Of a DNA stretch of 64,000 nt, positions 49,513-58,930 are shown piece by piece. Origin of the DNA: JACMLD01 sp039916305. GTDB lineage: Bacteria; Bacteroidota; Bacteroidia; Chitinophagales; Chitinophagaceae. The position numbers and the translations under genes are program-made. The stretch is taken from positions 124,001 through 188,000 of the forward strand of contig JBDSLR010000008.1 in NCBI GenBank assembly GCA_039916305.1. Direction: 5' to 3'. The stretch's first letter is position 1. Every line of letters starts with the position of its first letter. A model generated the notes under the pieces. That model was not told the DNA's origin, made no database searches, and worked only from the letters and a program-made list of their open reading frames with translations.

Positions 49513-51687
49513 ATGCAAAAAATAATTCAATTTATGTTTAGTAGAAGAAGTTTGCCTATCCTGCTGACTGTATTGGTAGCAGGTATATTTATTGCTTTTC
49601 GCAGTTTGGGAACCGGTAATACAAATGATAATCCCCCTACCCGGTATGAAAAGATTCTACACAATGTCGGTGAAATGCTTACGGAGATTCATTATAGTCC
49701 TAAAGACATCAACGACAAGTTTTCCAAAGAAATATTTAAGAAATATATCTCGGTAGTAGACCAGGACAAAAGTATTTTTCTGCAGGCAGATATAACTGAA
49801 TTGAAGAAATACGAGACTAAGCTGGACGATGAAATATTGGGTGGCCCGGTGAATTTTGTGCCTGCTGCTGCTGCTTTATTTCAAAAACGTTTACCGGAGG
49901 TAGAAAAATTATACAAAGAGATATTGGCACAACCATTTGATTTTGCAAAAGATGAAACGTTTATTGCCGATCCGGAGAAAAGGGATTATCCGGCTACGGA
50001 TGCAGAAAGAAAAAATTTCTGGCGCCTTCGCTTGAAATACCTGGTACTTGACCGGTATGTAGATATGCAGGACGCGCAGGAAAAAAATAAGGGCAAAGCG
50101 GGCAATGTTGTTAAGACCAATGAGCAGATGGAAAAAGACGCCCGTGAACGTGTACTAAAAGCCATGGACCGCACTTTTGACAACTACAAAATTAAATTAA
50201 CTGAAAGCGAATTATTCAGCAGGTATGTGAACACGATTACGCAAACGATGGATCCGCATACAGACTATTTTCCGCCATTGGAAAAAAGATCTTTTGACGA
50301 GGAAATGAGTGGTAAATTTTACGGCATTGGGGCTTCCTTGTTATATGATGATGGGACTATTAAAGTGAATTCAATCCTTACTGGCAGCCCTGCTTTTAAA
50401 AGCGGCGAAATTGCGGTAGGGGATATTGTTTTAAAAGTTGCACAGGGGGAAGCTGAACCCATTGAAATGGCAGGTTATTATGTGCAGGATGCGGTTAAAA
50501 TTATTCGTGGTAAAAAAGGTACAGAAGTAAGGTTAACCCTCCGCAAAGTAGATGGTACCATAAAAGTAGTGAAGCTGGTACGCGATGAAATAGTGCAGGA
50601 TGAAACTTTTGCGCGCAGTTCCGTTGTAAGTAACGGAAAAGCAAAAATTGGCTTTATCTTTTTACCTGAATTCTATGCAGATTTTGATGATCCGAAAGGG
50701 CGCCGCTGTGCAGACGATGTGGCCAAAGAAATTACGCGTTTGAAAGAGCAAAAAGTAGATGGTATTATATTGGACCTGCGCAATAATGGAGGTGGCTCTT
50801 TGTATGATGTAGTTAAGATGGTAGGCTTATTTGTAGATGAAGGCCCGGTGGTACAGGTGAGAGACAGGGACGGCAAGCCCAGCGTATTGCGCGACAGGGA
50901 CAAAACTGTTTTGTATGATGGCCCGTTGGCGGTAATGGTAAATGAGTTCAGTGCTTCTGCTTCTGAAATCTTTGCAGCTGCTATCCAGGATTACAAACGC
51001 GGACTTATTATCGGCAGCACATCTACTTATGGAAAAGGAACAGTACAGCGTAATATTGGTCTTGATAAGACACAAAATTTTATGTCGGCCAACAGCGACC
51101 TCGGCACGATTAAGCTTACGTTGCAGAAGTTCTATCGCATCAATGGCGGTTCTACTCAGCTCAAAGGCGTTGCTTCAGATATTGTACTGCCCGATTTTTA
51201 TGAGTATTCGAAACTCCGTGAAAAAGATGATCCTGATGCATTGCCCTGGGATGAAATTCAGAAAGCCGACTATTCACCGTGGAAATATAGTTTTGATGCC
51301 AATAATATCCGCAGCTCCAGCCAGGCGAGGGTAAGCATCAACCCTGCTTTCAACCTTATTAAAACAAATACGGAGTGGCTGGCCAAGGAAAATGATAAAG
51401 TGTATTCGTTGAATATGGATAAATTCCGCGATGAAAAGAAAAAAGTAACTGCCACATATAAGCAGCTTGAAACACTGAATAAATTACCCAAAGAATTAAC
51501 AGTAACAGCTTTGCAGGAAGACGTTACCAAATATGCCAACGATAAAGACAAGGATGATCGTTTCAAAGCATGGCTGAAAATATTGCGCAATGATTTATAC
51601 CTGGATGAAACTGTAAACGTGATGAATGATATGGTTAACCAGCACAATATGGCGCTGAACCAGGGTGCTAAGAAATTGCCTTATTAA
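49513..51687 (+). CDS. Tail-specific (C-terminal processing) protease, Prc type
   Basis: 724 aa. An N-terminal membrane anchor or signal (residues 10-30) is followed by a helical region and a PDZ domain (about 255-345: GIGASLLYDDGTIKVNSILT, GDIVLKVAQ). The S41 protease core has ILDLRNNGGGSLYDV, catalytic Ser in NEFSASASEI (about 477-486) and Lys in STYGKGTVQR. A C-terminal Prc-type extension (about 590-724) completes it. It trims C-termini of periplasmic proteins, probably including lipoproteins and peptidoglycan enzymes. Length and order match E. coli Prc. Confidence 0.92.
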   Translation: MQKIIQFMFSRRSLPILLTVLVAGIFIAFRSLGTGNTNDNPPTRYEKILHNVGEMLTEIHYSPKDINDKFSKEIFKKYISVVDQDKSIFLQADITELKKYETKLDDEILGGPVNFVPAAAALFQKRLPEVEKLYKEILAQPFDFAKDETFIADPEKRDYPATDAERKNFWRLRLKYLVLDRYVDMQDAQEKNKGKAGNVVKTNEQMEKDARERVLKAMDRTFDNYKIKLTESELFSRYVNTITQTMDPHTDYFPPLEKRSFDEEMSGKFYGIGASLLYDDGTIKVNSILTGSPAFKSGEIAVGDIVLKVAQGEAEPIEMAGYYVQDAVKIIRGKKGTEVRLTLRKVDGTIKVVKLVRDEIVQDETFARSSVVSNGKAKIGFIFLPEFYADFDDPKGRRCADDVAKEITRLKEQKVDGIILDLRNNGGGSLYDVVKMVGLFVDEGPVVQVRDRDGKPSVLRDRDKTVLYDGPLAVMVNEFSASASEIFAAAIQDYKRGLIIGSTSTYGKGTVQRNIGLDKTQNFMSANSDLGTIKLTLQKFYRINGGSTQLKGVASDIVLPDFYEYSKLREKDDPDALPWDEIQKADYSPWKYSFDANNIRSSSQARVSINPAFNLIKTNTEWLAKENDKVYSLNMDKFRDEKKKVTATYKQLETLNKLPKELTVTALQEDVTKYANDKDKDDRFKAWLKILRNDLYLDETVNVMNDMVNQHNMALNQGAKKLPY

Positions 51688-51710
51688 CAATCATTAATAT
51701 TATATTTTAT

Positions 51711-51741
51711 AAAGCCCTGCTCCTGAGCGGGGCTTTTTTTT
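51711..51741 (+). terminator. Rho-independent terminator of the Prc gene
   Basis: AAAGCCCTGCT / AGCGGGGCTTT stem (one G-U) followed by eight T. Confidence 0.85.
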
Positions 51742-51946
51742 ATCGGTAAAATACCCGTAATAATCATGCGTGGTTTTATCTGTTGGATGCACGCAGCATG
51801 ATGATGATTGACCAGTAAAGTCTGTCACTGGTCCATAGCTTACGTTGCCACAACCGGGTGCTGCATACAATTTTTATTGCAGGAATACGTATGCAAGTCA
51901 ATTCCAAACCGGGAAGCTGCACAACTAAAGGAAGAACGCAAAAAAA

Positions 51947-51977
51947 ATCCCCGGAAATGCCAGGGCAGTCCGGGGAT
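51947..51977 (-). terminator. Rho-independent terminator of the dehydrogenase operon
   Basis: ATCCCCGG / CCGGGGAT stem with a T-run on the minus strand, 73 bases downstream of the stop at 52050. Confidence 0.8.
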
Positions 51978-52049
51978 AATACGATATTGTTGCTGGCTGA
52001 CTGCTACAAGCCAGTATTGTGAAGCTTGCTTGCAGGGTTGGTGTAAAAC

Positions 52050-52727
52050 CTAGGCTTTGTCAAAGCTTACACATTCTTTCAATTCTTTTTCTGTGTAAGA
52101 AACGCCATACTGTTTCAATACATCTTCAGGCACGCCATTCCATTGGTTGGGAGCGTTACCTACATAGCCAAGATCTTTAAATCCAATCTTGGTGGTATAA
52201 AAACCGGTAACGGTCAGGTCGCGCATTTTATTAAAGAACGCAACGCCCTGGGTGAGCTCAGGCTTGCCCTTGGCTTTCTCCGGGTAAGCTATCAGGTCTA
52301 CCATTTCTATTTGTTGCGTCTTGCTGCAGTCTTTAAAACCTTTCTCGAAGCGCTTCATACATTGTACGTCCAGCCAGCGAAGGCCGCCGCGCATGGGCGT
52401 CTGGTGATAAGGCATGTCTTTTACAATAAATTCAATAAAGGCAGGCACACCCGCATCTGTGGCACTGCCACTGACCTCGTCTTTGGGTATAATAATATCT
52501 GCCAATAAAGTAATTGTGGCCATCTCATCGTCGGTGAAAAACTTATCGGCCATCAGCTTTTTATAATCAGCTAATTCCTGTGGCGTACGATCATAATTAA
52601 GGCCTTCTGCCGCTGCCACATCCGGCTTGGCTTCAATTTTTGTGTCTGCATTTTTGCAGGCTTCCGCCAGCACGGAGGTTGATACGGTGCCCATGATAAG
52701 GGCCTTGATGGAATTTCTTCTATCCAT
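52050..52727 (-). CDS. Gluconate 2-dehydrogenase subunit 3-like protein
   Basis: 225 aa. The start MDRRNSIKALIMGTVSTSVL contains twin arginines before a hydrophobic stretch, a Tat-type signal, with Cys24 in AEACKN possibly lipidated. The body has the Gluconate_2-dh3 features FFTDDEMATITLLADIIIPK and FIEFIVKDMPYHQTPMRGGL (about 62-125). It probably serves as chaperone or small subunit exporting the GMC flavoprotein encoded 64 bases upstream in the same operon. The substrate of the complex is not defined by sequence. Confidence 0.85.
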   Translation of the reverse strand: MDRRNSIKALIMGTVSTSVLAEACKNADTKIEAKPDVAAAEGLNYDRTPQELADYKKLMADKFFTDDEMATITLLADIIIPKDEVSGSATDAGVPAFIEFIVKDMPYHQTPMRGGLRWLDVQCMKRFEKGFKDCSKTQQIEMVDLIAYPEKAKGKPELTQGVAFFNKMRDLTVTGFYTTKIGFKDLGYVGNAPNQWNGVPEDVLKQYGVSYTEKELKECVSFDKA

Positions 52728-52791
52728 ATAAATTATTTTATAATTTGAATCTTTAGCTGCGGCATGTAATCCGCGTTACAAATCCAAAAAT

Positions 52792-54537
52792 TTAAATATT
52801 GTTTTTCTTCAGCTCTTCAATAATGTATTCAGATGCACGCATGCTAAGCGCCAGTATGGTCCAGGTAATATTTTTATCGGCCTGGCTTACAAACTGCGCC
52901 CCATCTACCACAAACAGGTTTTTACAATCATGCGCCTGGCTCCATTTATTCAGGGCCGATTTTTTAGGATCATTTCCCATCCTGGCAGTGCCGGCTTCAT
53001 GAATAATTTTACCTGGCGTTTCAAGGCCATAATTGTTTTCAGGTCCATCATTATCGCCCCAGGTAATTACAGCACCCATTTCGTGCATAATTTCCCGGAA
53101 GGTTTCTTTCATGTGTTTGGCCTGATTTATTTCATAGCTGCTGTATTTCACATTAAAACGTAATACAGGTATACCAAATTTATCTACCACACCCGGATCA
53201 ATTTCGCAGAAATTACTTTCCAGTGCCATGGCTTCTCCCCTGCCCGCCATGCCCACACCTGCGCCATAGAAAAACCGGACGTCTTCTTTTAATGAAGCGC
53301 CATAACCACCTGCTTCTTTCTTCTTTCCGTTAACAGCATATTTGCCATTCATTTTTTCCGTACCCATACCAATTCCATAACCTGGCATACCCATTCCGCC
53401 ACCATATTCAATATGGTATCCACGCGGAAAATCAAGTTTCTTATTATCGAGCCACCAGGGCGAGTATACGTGCAAACCACCTACGCCATCTTCATTATAA
53501 CGTTTACGGCCAAACAGGTTAGGTATATAGCCACCCATGCCGGCGCCGGTTGAATCATGCAGATATTTACCTACCACATTGCTGCTGTTGGATAATCCAT
53601 TGGGATGCCGCTGCGATTTGGAATTCAGCATCAGCCTGGAAGTTTCGCAGGCGCTGGCGGCCAGTATCACTACTTTGCCTTCTACCTGGTATTCCTGTAA
53701 GTCGTCTTTGTTAATATACGAAACACCTGTTGCCAGTCCGTCCTTATTGGTGAGTACTTCACGGGCCATGGCATTGGTTACCACATCTACATTACCAGTA
53801 GCAATGGCAGGTTTTACCAGTACGGAAGAAGAAGAGAAATCACCATATACCTGGCAGCCCCGGTTACACTGGCTGCAAAAAAAACAGGCTTTCCGATCCT
53901 TGTTATCGGGCAGTGCTTTTGTAAGAATAGACAAGCGCGAAGGAATTACTTTCACCCCTGCCTTGGTTGCACCATTCTTTATCAATATCTCATGCAGGCG
54001 TGGTTTAGGCGGCGGCAGAAAGAAACCGTCCGGATCATTTTCCAGTCCTTCATTGGTGCCGAATACGCCAATCATTTTATCCACCCGGTCGTAAAATGGT
54101 TTGATGTCTTCATAACCGATTGGCCAGTCTTCGCCCAGCCCGTCAATGCTCCTTCTTTTAAAATCTTTAGGACCAAAGCGAAGAGAGATACGTCCCCAGT
54201 GATTGGTGCGGCCGCCGATCATCCTGGCACGCCACCAGTCCCATTGTGTACCGGCTGCTTTTGTATAAGGTTCTCCATCAATTTCCCATCCGTGGTAGCA
54301 GGCATCAAAATCGCCAAAAGGCCTGAACTTTGTGCTGGCACCGCGGCGTGGGCTTTCCCATGGCCCCTTCAGCTGGGTTACATTTTTTGCGGGGTCATAC
54401 ATTGGCCCTGCTTCCACCAAACAAACTTTTAAACCTGCTTTGGATAGTATGTACGAAGCCATACCACCACCTGCGCCCGAACCAACAATAACAACATCGT
54501 ATTGTTTGGGTTGCTTTTTAATGTTCAATTGTCCCAT
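52792..54537 (-). CDS. GMC family FAD-dependent dehydrogenase
   Basis: 581 aa. The FAD motif is GSGAGGGMASYILSKAG (about 16-32). The second conserved region is AGTQWDWWRARMIGGRTNHW (about 94-113). The C-terminal part carries HEAGTARMG (about 511-519) with the active-site His and Asn in DKNITWTILALS. A four-Cys cluster CFFCSQCNRGC (about 217-227) is found in several bacterial members and may bind a metal or Fe-S centre. It oxidises a sugar or alcohol and passes electrons to the respiratory chain, probably in the periplasm with the downstream subunit. It has no signal peptide of its own, consistent with hitch-hiker Tat export. Confidence 0.88.
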   Translation of the reverse strand: MGQLNIKKQPKQYDVVIVGSGAGGGMASYILSKAGLKVCLVEAGPMYDPAKNVTQLKGPWESPRRGASTKFRPFGDFDACYHGWEIDGEPYTKAAGTQWDWWRARMIGGRTNHWGRISLRFGPKDFKRRSIDGLGEDWPIGYEDIKPFYDRVDKMIGVFGTNEGLENDPDGFFLPPPKPRLHEILIKNGATKAGVKVIPSRLSILTKALPDNKDRKACFFCSQCNRGCQVYGDFSSSSVLVKPAIATGNVDVVTNAMAREVLTNKDGLATGVSYINKDDLQEYQVEGKVVILAASACETSRLMLNSKSQRHPNGLSNSSNVVGKYLHDSTGAGMGGYIPNLFGRKRYNEDGVGGLHVYSPWWLDNKKLDFPRGYHIEYGGGMGMPGYGIGMGTEKMNGKYAVNGKKKEAGGYGASLKEDVRFFYGAGVGMAGRGEAMALESNFCEIDPGVVDKFGIPVLRFNVKYSSYEINQAKHMKETFREIMHEMGAVITWGDNDGPENNYGLETPGKIIHEAGTARMGNDPKKSALNKWSQAHDCKNLFVVDGAQFVSQADKNITWTILALSMRASEYIIEELKKNNI

Positions 54538-54819
54538 GTAACAGTCTTGTTTGTTAAAAAGTTATTGAAAGAATAAATGTAACTAATTATGGCTTTAATA
54601 ATACATGATTTTTTTGGAAGGCTTGATAAGTATTACAGTGTTGTTCAGCTACCGCCGTTAATTGAAATTTTTACCAATGATGCAGCGGATTACACCGGCT
54701 ATCTGACTTATGAAAGGTTGTTTGTCCTGCCCCGCTTGCCTTGGCCTCGCCATACCGCCTGATGACCAAGCCTTATTTCTGGCATAAAATTTAAACCTTT
54801 ATAGACAAAACAATCTATT

Positions 54820-55404
54820 ATGACTAGCAATATTATTGAGTTGCTGCAGCAATCGCTTAACAGCAAACCATTACAGAAAGTAAGCCCCAATACGCAGGAT
54901 GTAAAGCCAGCTGCTGCTGACACCAGTAATGCCAGCAAATTACAGCAGGCGGTGATTGCAGCGGTACTGACCGGCATCTATAAAGTTACCCGTACCCACG
55001 AAGGAGCTGAACAAATCTTAGGGGGAAATATGTCTACAAATTGGGGTGTTCTGCTGTTTGGTGATAATAAAGATGTAGTGATTTCAAGGATAGCTGAATA
55101 TGCCGTTACCAGTCCTGCCGGCGTATCGGGTGAAATTGAAATGGCTGGTTTTGAAGCCGCCGGGATAATCCGTACCAATGCTGCTGGGTCCAACACTGCC
55201 ACCGCAGATGATGTGATTGCTTATATGAAGGCACAGCGAAATAATATACTGCATTATTTGCCAGCTGCGCTTCAGTTAGGTGCCCTGCTGGATGATGACA
55301 CACTGGACGATCATACTCACAAAATGGAAGGACCTATTTCAAGTTTGATGCACAGTATAGAAAAAGCCTTTTCGGGTACTCCACCGGCCGAAGAAGCAAA
55401 GTAG
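54820..55404 (+). CDS. DUF937-like cytoplasmic protein
   Basis: 194 aa, no signal peptide. The start (MTSNIIELLQQSLNSKPLQK) and the Gly/Ala-rich helical body are similar to DUF937/YidB-like proteins, with helices at about 40-60 (KLQQAVIAAVLTGIYKVTRT) and 125-165, and a LQLGALLDDDTLDD region. The C-terminus is SGTPPAEEAK. No catalytic motif is present. It stands alone upstream of rimO, and its role is unknown. Confidence 0.6.
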   Translation: MTSNIIELLQQSLNSKPLQKVSPNTQDVKPAAADTSNASKLQQAVIAAVLTGIYKVTRTHEGAEQILGGNMSTNWGVLLFGDNKDVVISRIAEYAVTSPAGVSGEIEMAGFEAAGIIRTNAAGSNTATADDVIAYMKAQRNNILHYLPAALQLGALLDDDTLDDHTHKMEGPISSLMHSIEKAFSGTPPAEEAK

Positions 55405-55520
55405 TGAGTGGTGACTCGTGAATGGTCAGTCGTGCGACGGGTGTAGGGAACGAGCGCTGTGCGACAGGTTCTGCGTGTTAAAAGACTTCCTGCTGACGCC
55501 TGACTACCCACGATAATTGT

Positions 55521-55528
55521 TATCTTTG
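55521..55528 (+). promoter_or_regulatory. -7 box (TATCTTTG) before rimO
   Basis: Exact TAnnTTTG match ending 7 bases before the ATG at 55536, pointing to a very short leader. Confidence 0.45.
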
Positions 55529-55535
55529 CGGCCGA

Positions 55536-56849
55536 ATGAAAACAAGGACATTAAAAAAGGATAAGGTAAATATTATTACGCTGGGCTGCAGCAAAAATAT
55601 GGTAGACAGCGAGGTGCTCAGCGGGCAGCTGCTGGCCAATGATATTAATGTAGTACACGAAAATAAAAAACTCGACCATAATATTGTGGTGGTAAATACC
55701 TGCGGGTTTATTGATAAAGCGAAGGAAGAAAGTATTAATACCATACTTGACCAGCTGGAGTTAAAACGCAGGGGCAAACTGGATAAAGTGTATGTAACCG
55801 GCTGCCTGAGCCAGCGTTACCGGGACGATTTGCAAAGCGAAATTCCTGATGTTGATGCCTGGTTTGGTACACTGGAACTGCCACTGATACTTAAACAGTT
55901 TGATGCAGATTATAAAACGGAATTATTGGGTGAGCGGCTGCTTTCCACACCTGCGCACTACGCCTACATGAAAATTTCTGAAGGCTGTAACCGCACTTGT
56001 TCTTTTTGTGCCATCCCCCTGATGCGCGGCCAGCACGTAAGTAAGCCTATTGAAGAGTTGGTAAAAGAAGCAGAAGGCCTGGTAAGAAAAGGCGTTAAAG
56101 AAGTGATGCTGATTGCCCAGGAACTCACCTACTACGGCCTTGATATTTATAAAAAAAGAATGCTGGGCGATCTAATGAACCGGCTGGCAGATGTGCCGGG
56201 ACTTGAATGGATACGGTTGCATTATGCTTATCCATCTAAATTCCCGCTGGAGGTACTTAATGTGATGCGTGAAAGGAATAATATCTGTAACTACCTGGAT
56301 ATGCCTTTGCAGCATGCGAGTGACAACATGTTAAAAGCCATGCACCGCAATATTACCCGCACTGAAATGGAAGAGCTCACCGCTGCGGTGCGTGAAAAAG
56401 TACCGGGTATCTGTTTACGGACTACGTTGATTGCGGGTTTTCCGGGAGAAACAAGAGATGATGTGGAATCTCTAAAACAGTTTTTACAGGAACAGCGTTT
56501 TGACAGGGTGGGTATTTTTCAGTATTCACATGAAGAAAACACGTCAGCGCATGTGTTGGTGGATAATATACCAGCGGAGGAAAAAGAAAGCAGGGCTCAG
56601 GAAATAATGGATGTACAGCAGGAAATTTCTTTGGAGAAAAACCAGGAAAAAGTAGGGAAAATATTTAAAGTGCTGGTTGATAAAAAAGAAGCGGGCCGTT
56701 ACATTGGCCGTACAGAATTTGACAGTGTGGAAGTAGACAATGAAGTTATTATTCAGGGAAAGACAAGGCTTACACCGGGAGATTTTGTGCAGGTAAAAAT
56801 TACAAAAGCATATGACTATGATTTAGAAGGGGAAGTAATAGTAGGATAA
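55536..56849 (+). CDS. rimO: Ribosomal protein S12 methylthiotransferase
   Basis: 437 aa. The N-terminal UPF0004 domain carries CSKNMVDSE and two more Cys (NTCGF, TGCLSQ) for the auxiliary cluster. The radical-SAM core has CNRTCSFCAIP (Cys x3 Cys x2 Cys, about 150-160), and the C-terminal TRAM domain spans about 370-437. It adds a methylthio group to Asp of ribosomal protein S12. The length and three-domain order match RimO rather than MiaB, supported by the RGQHVSKPIEELVKEAE stretch. Confidence 0.92.
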   Translation: MKTRTLKKDKVNIITLGCSKNMVDSEVLSGQLLANDINVVHENKKLDHNIVVVNTCGFIDKAKEESINTILDQLELKRRGKLDKVYVTGCLSQRYRDDLQSEIPDVDAWFGTLELPLILKQFDADYKTELLGERLLSTPAHYAYMKISEGCNRTCSFCAIPLMRGQHVSKPIEELVKEAEGLVRKGVKEVMLIAQELTYYGLDIYKKRMLGDLMNRLADVPGLEWIRLHYAYPSKFPLEVLNVMRERNNICNYLDMPLQHASDNMLKAMHRNITRTEMEELTAAVREKVPGICLRTTLIAGFPGETRDDVESLKQFLQEQRFDRVGIFQYSHEENTSAHVLVDNIPAEEKESRAQEIMDVQQEISLEKNQEKVGKIFKVLVDKKEAGRYIGRTEFDSVEVDNEVIIQGKTRLTPGDFVQVKITKAYDYDLEGEVIVG

Positions 56850-56873
56850 AAATCAGGGATGAGAATATTAGAT

Positions 56874-56899
56874 AAGGTCAGCAGCTGCTGGCCTTTTTT
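56874..56899 (+). terminator. Rho-independent terminator of rimO
   Basis: AAGGTCAGC / GCTGGCCTT stem with AGCT loop and six T. Confidence 0.85.
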
Positions 56900-57570
56900 A
56901 GGTCTACCGGCTACTTGAATCTAATTGGTGCAGACATGCAGGAACCATACGATAAAAAAAGGGCCATCCATGGAAATGGACGGCCTCAACGATTGCTTGC
57001 CTATATGAAAGAGATAAATAATATCGGTTGCAGGATGACGGTGACGATGACAAACTTTTTGCCAGGCAAAGAGACCAATCAACTATTCCCCGGTCCAGCA
57101 AAACTCACGAAATTTAGAAATTTAGTCATATAATTTAATAAAAATATATGAGTTATTTCCATCGTCCATACAAAAATAATGGTTTTATATGTTCAAACGA
57201 CTATTATTATCGCTAAAAATTAATAATATATACACATATAATAAAATATAATATAATGTTGCTTTTGATTACTATTTATCTTCTATCAGGTTAATATTTT
57301 AAATGTCTCTGGGTACTATTGCTGATGCAGTATCGGATTGTTTATTCGGCAGGAACGGCCCATGTTGATTAGACGGTGCCGGCCACGCAACAATAATCGG
57401 CAGCGGCAGGAACCTGGATGATAACGGGGGCTATTATTCCTCATATGTCTTTACTTCTCATTCTGCTGTCTGGAGATTTATCGTGGCTGCAATATATTTC
57501 ACGCGACAACCTGCATTTCTTTAGAGCTGTTTGACTTTAATTGGTTAACACCTAGGGGCCTTAATACAAA

Positions 57571-57618
57571 TAAAAATGGTGACCGTGTTTGCATTTCCAT
57601 ACACGGTCACCATTTTTA
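57571..57618 (-). terminator. Large hairpin, likely terminator of the porin gene
   Basis: Perfect 18-bp arms (TAAAAATGGTGACCGTGT and its complement) with a 12-base loop, 115 bases after the porin stop at 57733. A/T runs at both ends allow use in either direction. Confidence 0.7.
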
Positions 57619-57732
57619 TAGAATTTGTACAACAGCCGTTTCCTTTAGGGAGCGGAGTAGAAATTTCATTTCGCTGCCACAGTTTTAGCAATGGTATTGC
57701 AACAGCAGGATATTGAAGATCGTATTAAAAAA

Positions 57733-58794
57733 TTAAAAACTATATACCGCAGCTACTAAAAAAGTGCCGGTTCCTTTAGTGCTGGAGCCGTCATTTTTCA
57801 GGAAATATGGGTCTTTTGCACTGTCTAACCGAAGTTCAGGCATTATCATCAGGCCTGGCATTGGTTTAATATTAAGGGTAAGGGTGGCTTCAAACAGCGA
57901 GGTTCCGAAATAGCCGGTCACATTTTTCTTATCACTGAAGTATTCTCCCCTTAGCGTAAAACCGAATTTATCAGTTGGGTCTACATTGAAATAACCCGCA
58001 AGTCCTGACCAATGATTGGTAGTGCCGGCGTTTGGTTTAACCCATTTCATGGTTCCATTTACGCCAATGCTGAATTTGCTGGAAACCTTACCCAATAAAA
58101 CAACATCTGCCTGCTTCTGTTTTGTCTTGGCGGTGTCTTTTCCACCCACGTAATTAACATACGCCATGAATTTACCATCGGCTGTACCTGCATGGAACTG
58201 TGCAATCAGGAATTTATTCTCAAACGGAGCTGATAAATAATCGGTAGGATTGGAAATACCAATCATAAATCCGGTTGTAGAAGAGGTGGCAACATCCATT
58301 TTCAAACCTGTGTGAGAGAATGGTCCGTATGAGAACATATAGCTCATGCTGTAGTTACGGTTCAGCTGCGGATCAAGCAACTCATACCCTACGTGTGTGG
58401 CAAATTTACCTGCGGTAAATGTTACTTTGCTGGAAGGTGCATATGTAATATAGGCTTGCTTTACAGATTGCGTGATGCCGGTTTCGTTGTAAGAAAACTC
58501 TTTGGCACGTGTACCAAAACCCATGTCAATAACGGCACCTATTTTTCCAAAAGAATGGGCCAGTTTTACAGAGGCCATACCTAATTCAAAAGAATTGTGT
58601 GAGTTGGTAAAGCTGGTGGCATTGTTTGTAGCCAGGGGTTTTTTGGCATTCGAAAAATTAAATCTGTAGTACACGTCTACAGAACCAGTAATGGTAGTAG
58701 TCTTTACGGGCTCTGGTGCTTTTGTGGAATCCTGGGCGTTGGCTTGTGTCAGGCATAATAATGCCATTGCCGAAAAGGAGATTTTTCTTAACAT
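57733..58794 (-). CDS. Porin-like outer membrane protein
   Basis: 353 aa with a signal peptide (ISFSAMALLCLTQANAQ). The mature part is a beta-barrel: ITGSVDVYYRFNFSNAKKPL (about 37-56), FELGMASVKLAHSFGKIGAV, and the final strand TFLVAAVYSF ending in aromatic Phe. It fits the outer membrane beta-barrel/porin group that accompanies ammonium transporter genes in Bacteroidota. It lies directly downstream of amtB on the same strand, separated by a hairpin at 58818-58872, so it could help nitrogen compounds cross the outer membrane. Confidence 0.8.
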   Translation of the reverse strand: MLRKISFSAMALLCLTQANAQDSTKAPEPVKTTTITGSVDVYYRFNFSNAKKPLATNNATSFTNSHNSFELGMASVKLAHSFGKIGAVIDMGFGTRAKEFSYNETGITQSVKQAYITYAPSSKVTFTAGKFATHVGYELLDPQLNRNYSMSYMFSYGPFSHTGLKMDVATSSTTGFMIGISNPTDYLSAPFENKFLIAQFHAGTADGKFMAYVNYVGGKDTAKTKQKQADVVLLGKVSSKFSIGVNGTMKWVKPNAGTTNHWSGLAGYFNVDPTDKFGFTLRGEYFSDKKNVTGYFGTSLFEATLTLNIKPMPGLMIMPELRLDSAKDPYFLKNDGSSTKGTGTFLVAAVYSF

Positions 58795-58817
58795 TGCAGT
58801 TGATTTTAAGGTTAAAT

Positions 58818-58872
58818 AAAAGGTATGGTTATATGAGCTTGGTCAGAAGCGTAACATGTAACCATACCTTTT
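58818..58872 (-). terminator. Hairpin between amtB and the porin gene
   Basis: 14-bp arms (AAAAGGTATGGTTA / TAACCATACCTTTT) with a 27-base loop, then TTTTATTT on the minus strand. It lies 59 bases after the amtB stop and 24 bases before the porin start, so it can end amtB transcription or attenuate read-through into the porin gene. Confidence 0.7.
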
Positions 58873-58930
58873 TTATGAATGAACTATGTGATTAATTAGC
58901 GCTTATTCATAAAAGCAGCAATCGTATTTT

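Larger units (their letters stand above)
51688..52049. other. Intergenic region with two convergent terminators
   Basis: No gene is seen. The region holds the Prc terminator (51711-51741) and the terminator of the dehydrogenase operon on the other strand (51947-51977). The sequence between has no codon pattern that looks real. Confidence 0.6.
56850..57732. other. 883-base gene-free region
   Basis: Contains the rimO terminator (56874-56899), a hairpin around 56959-56987 (GGCC.TCCAT/ATGGA.GGCC), an AT-rich middle (57120-57300) without coding pattern, and the large hairpin at 57571-57618. No gene is supported; the middle may be the remains of a decayed insertion. Confidence 0.55.

Noticed and set aside
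51808..52053. 81-aa frame between the Prc and dehydrogenase genes
   Set aside because: It runs through the minus-strand terminator at 51947-51977 and has unusual Cys-rich composition.
56915..57133. 72-aa frame after rimO
   Set aside because: It lies over a hairpin in an AT-rich decayed region; no start signal or codon pattern supports it.
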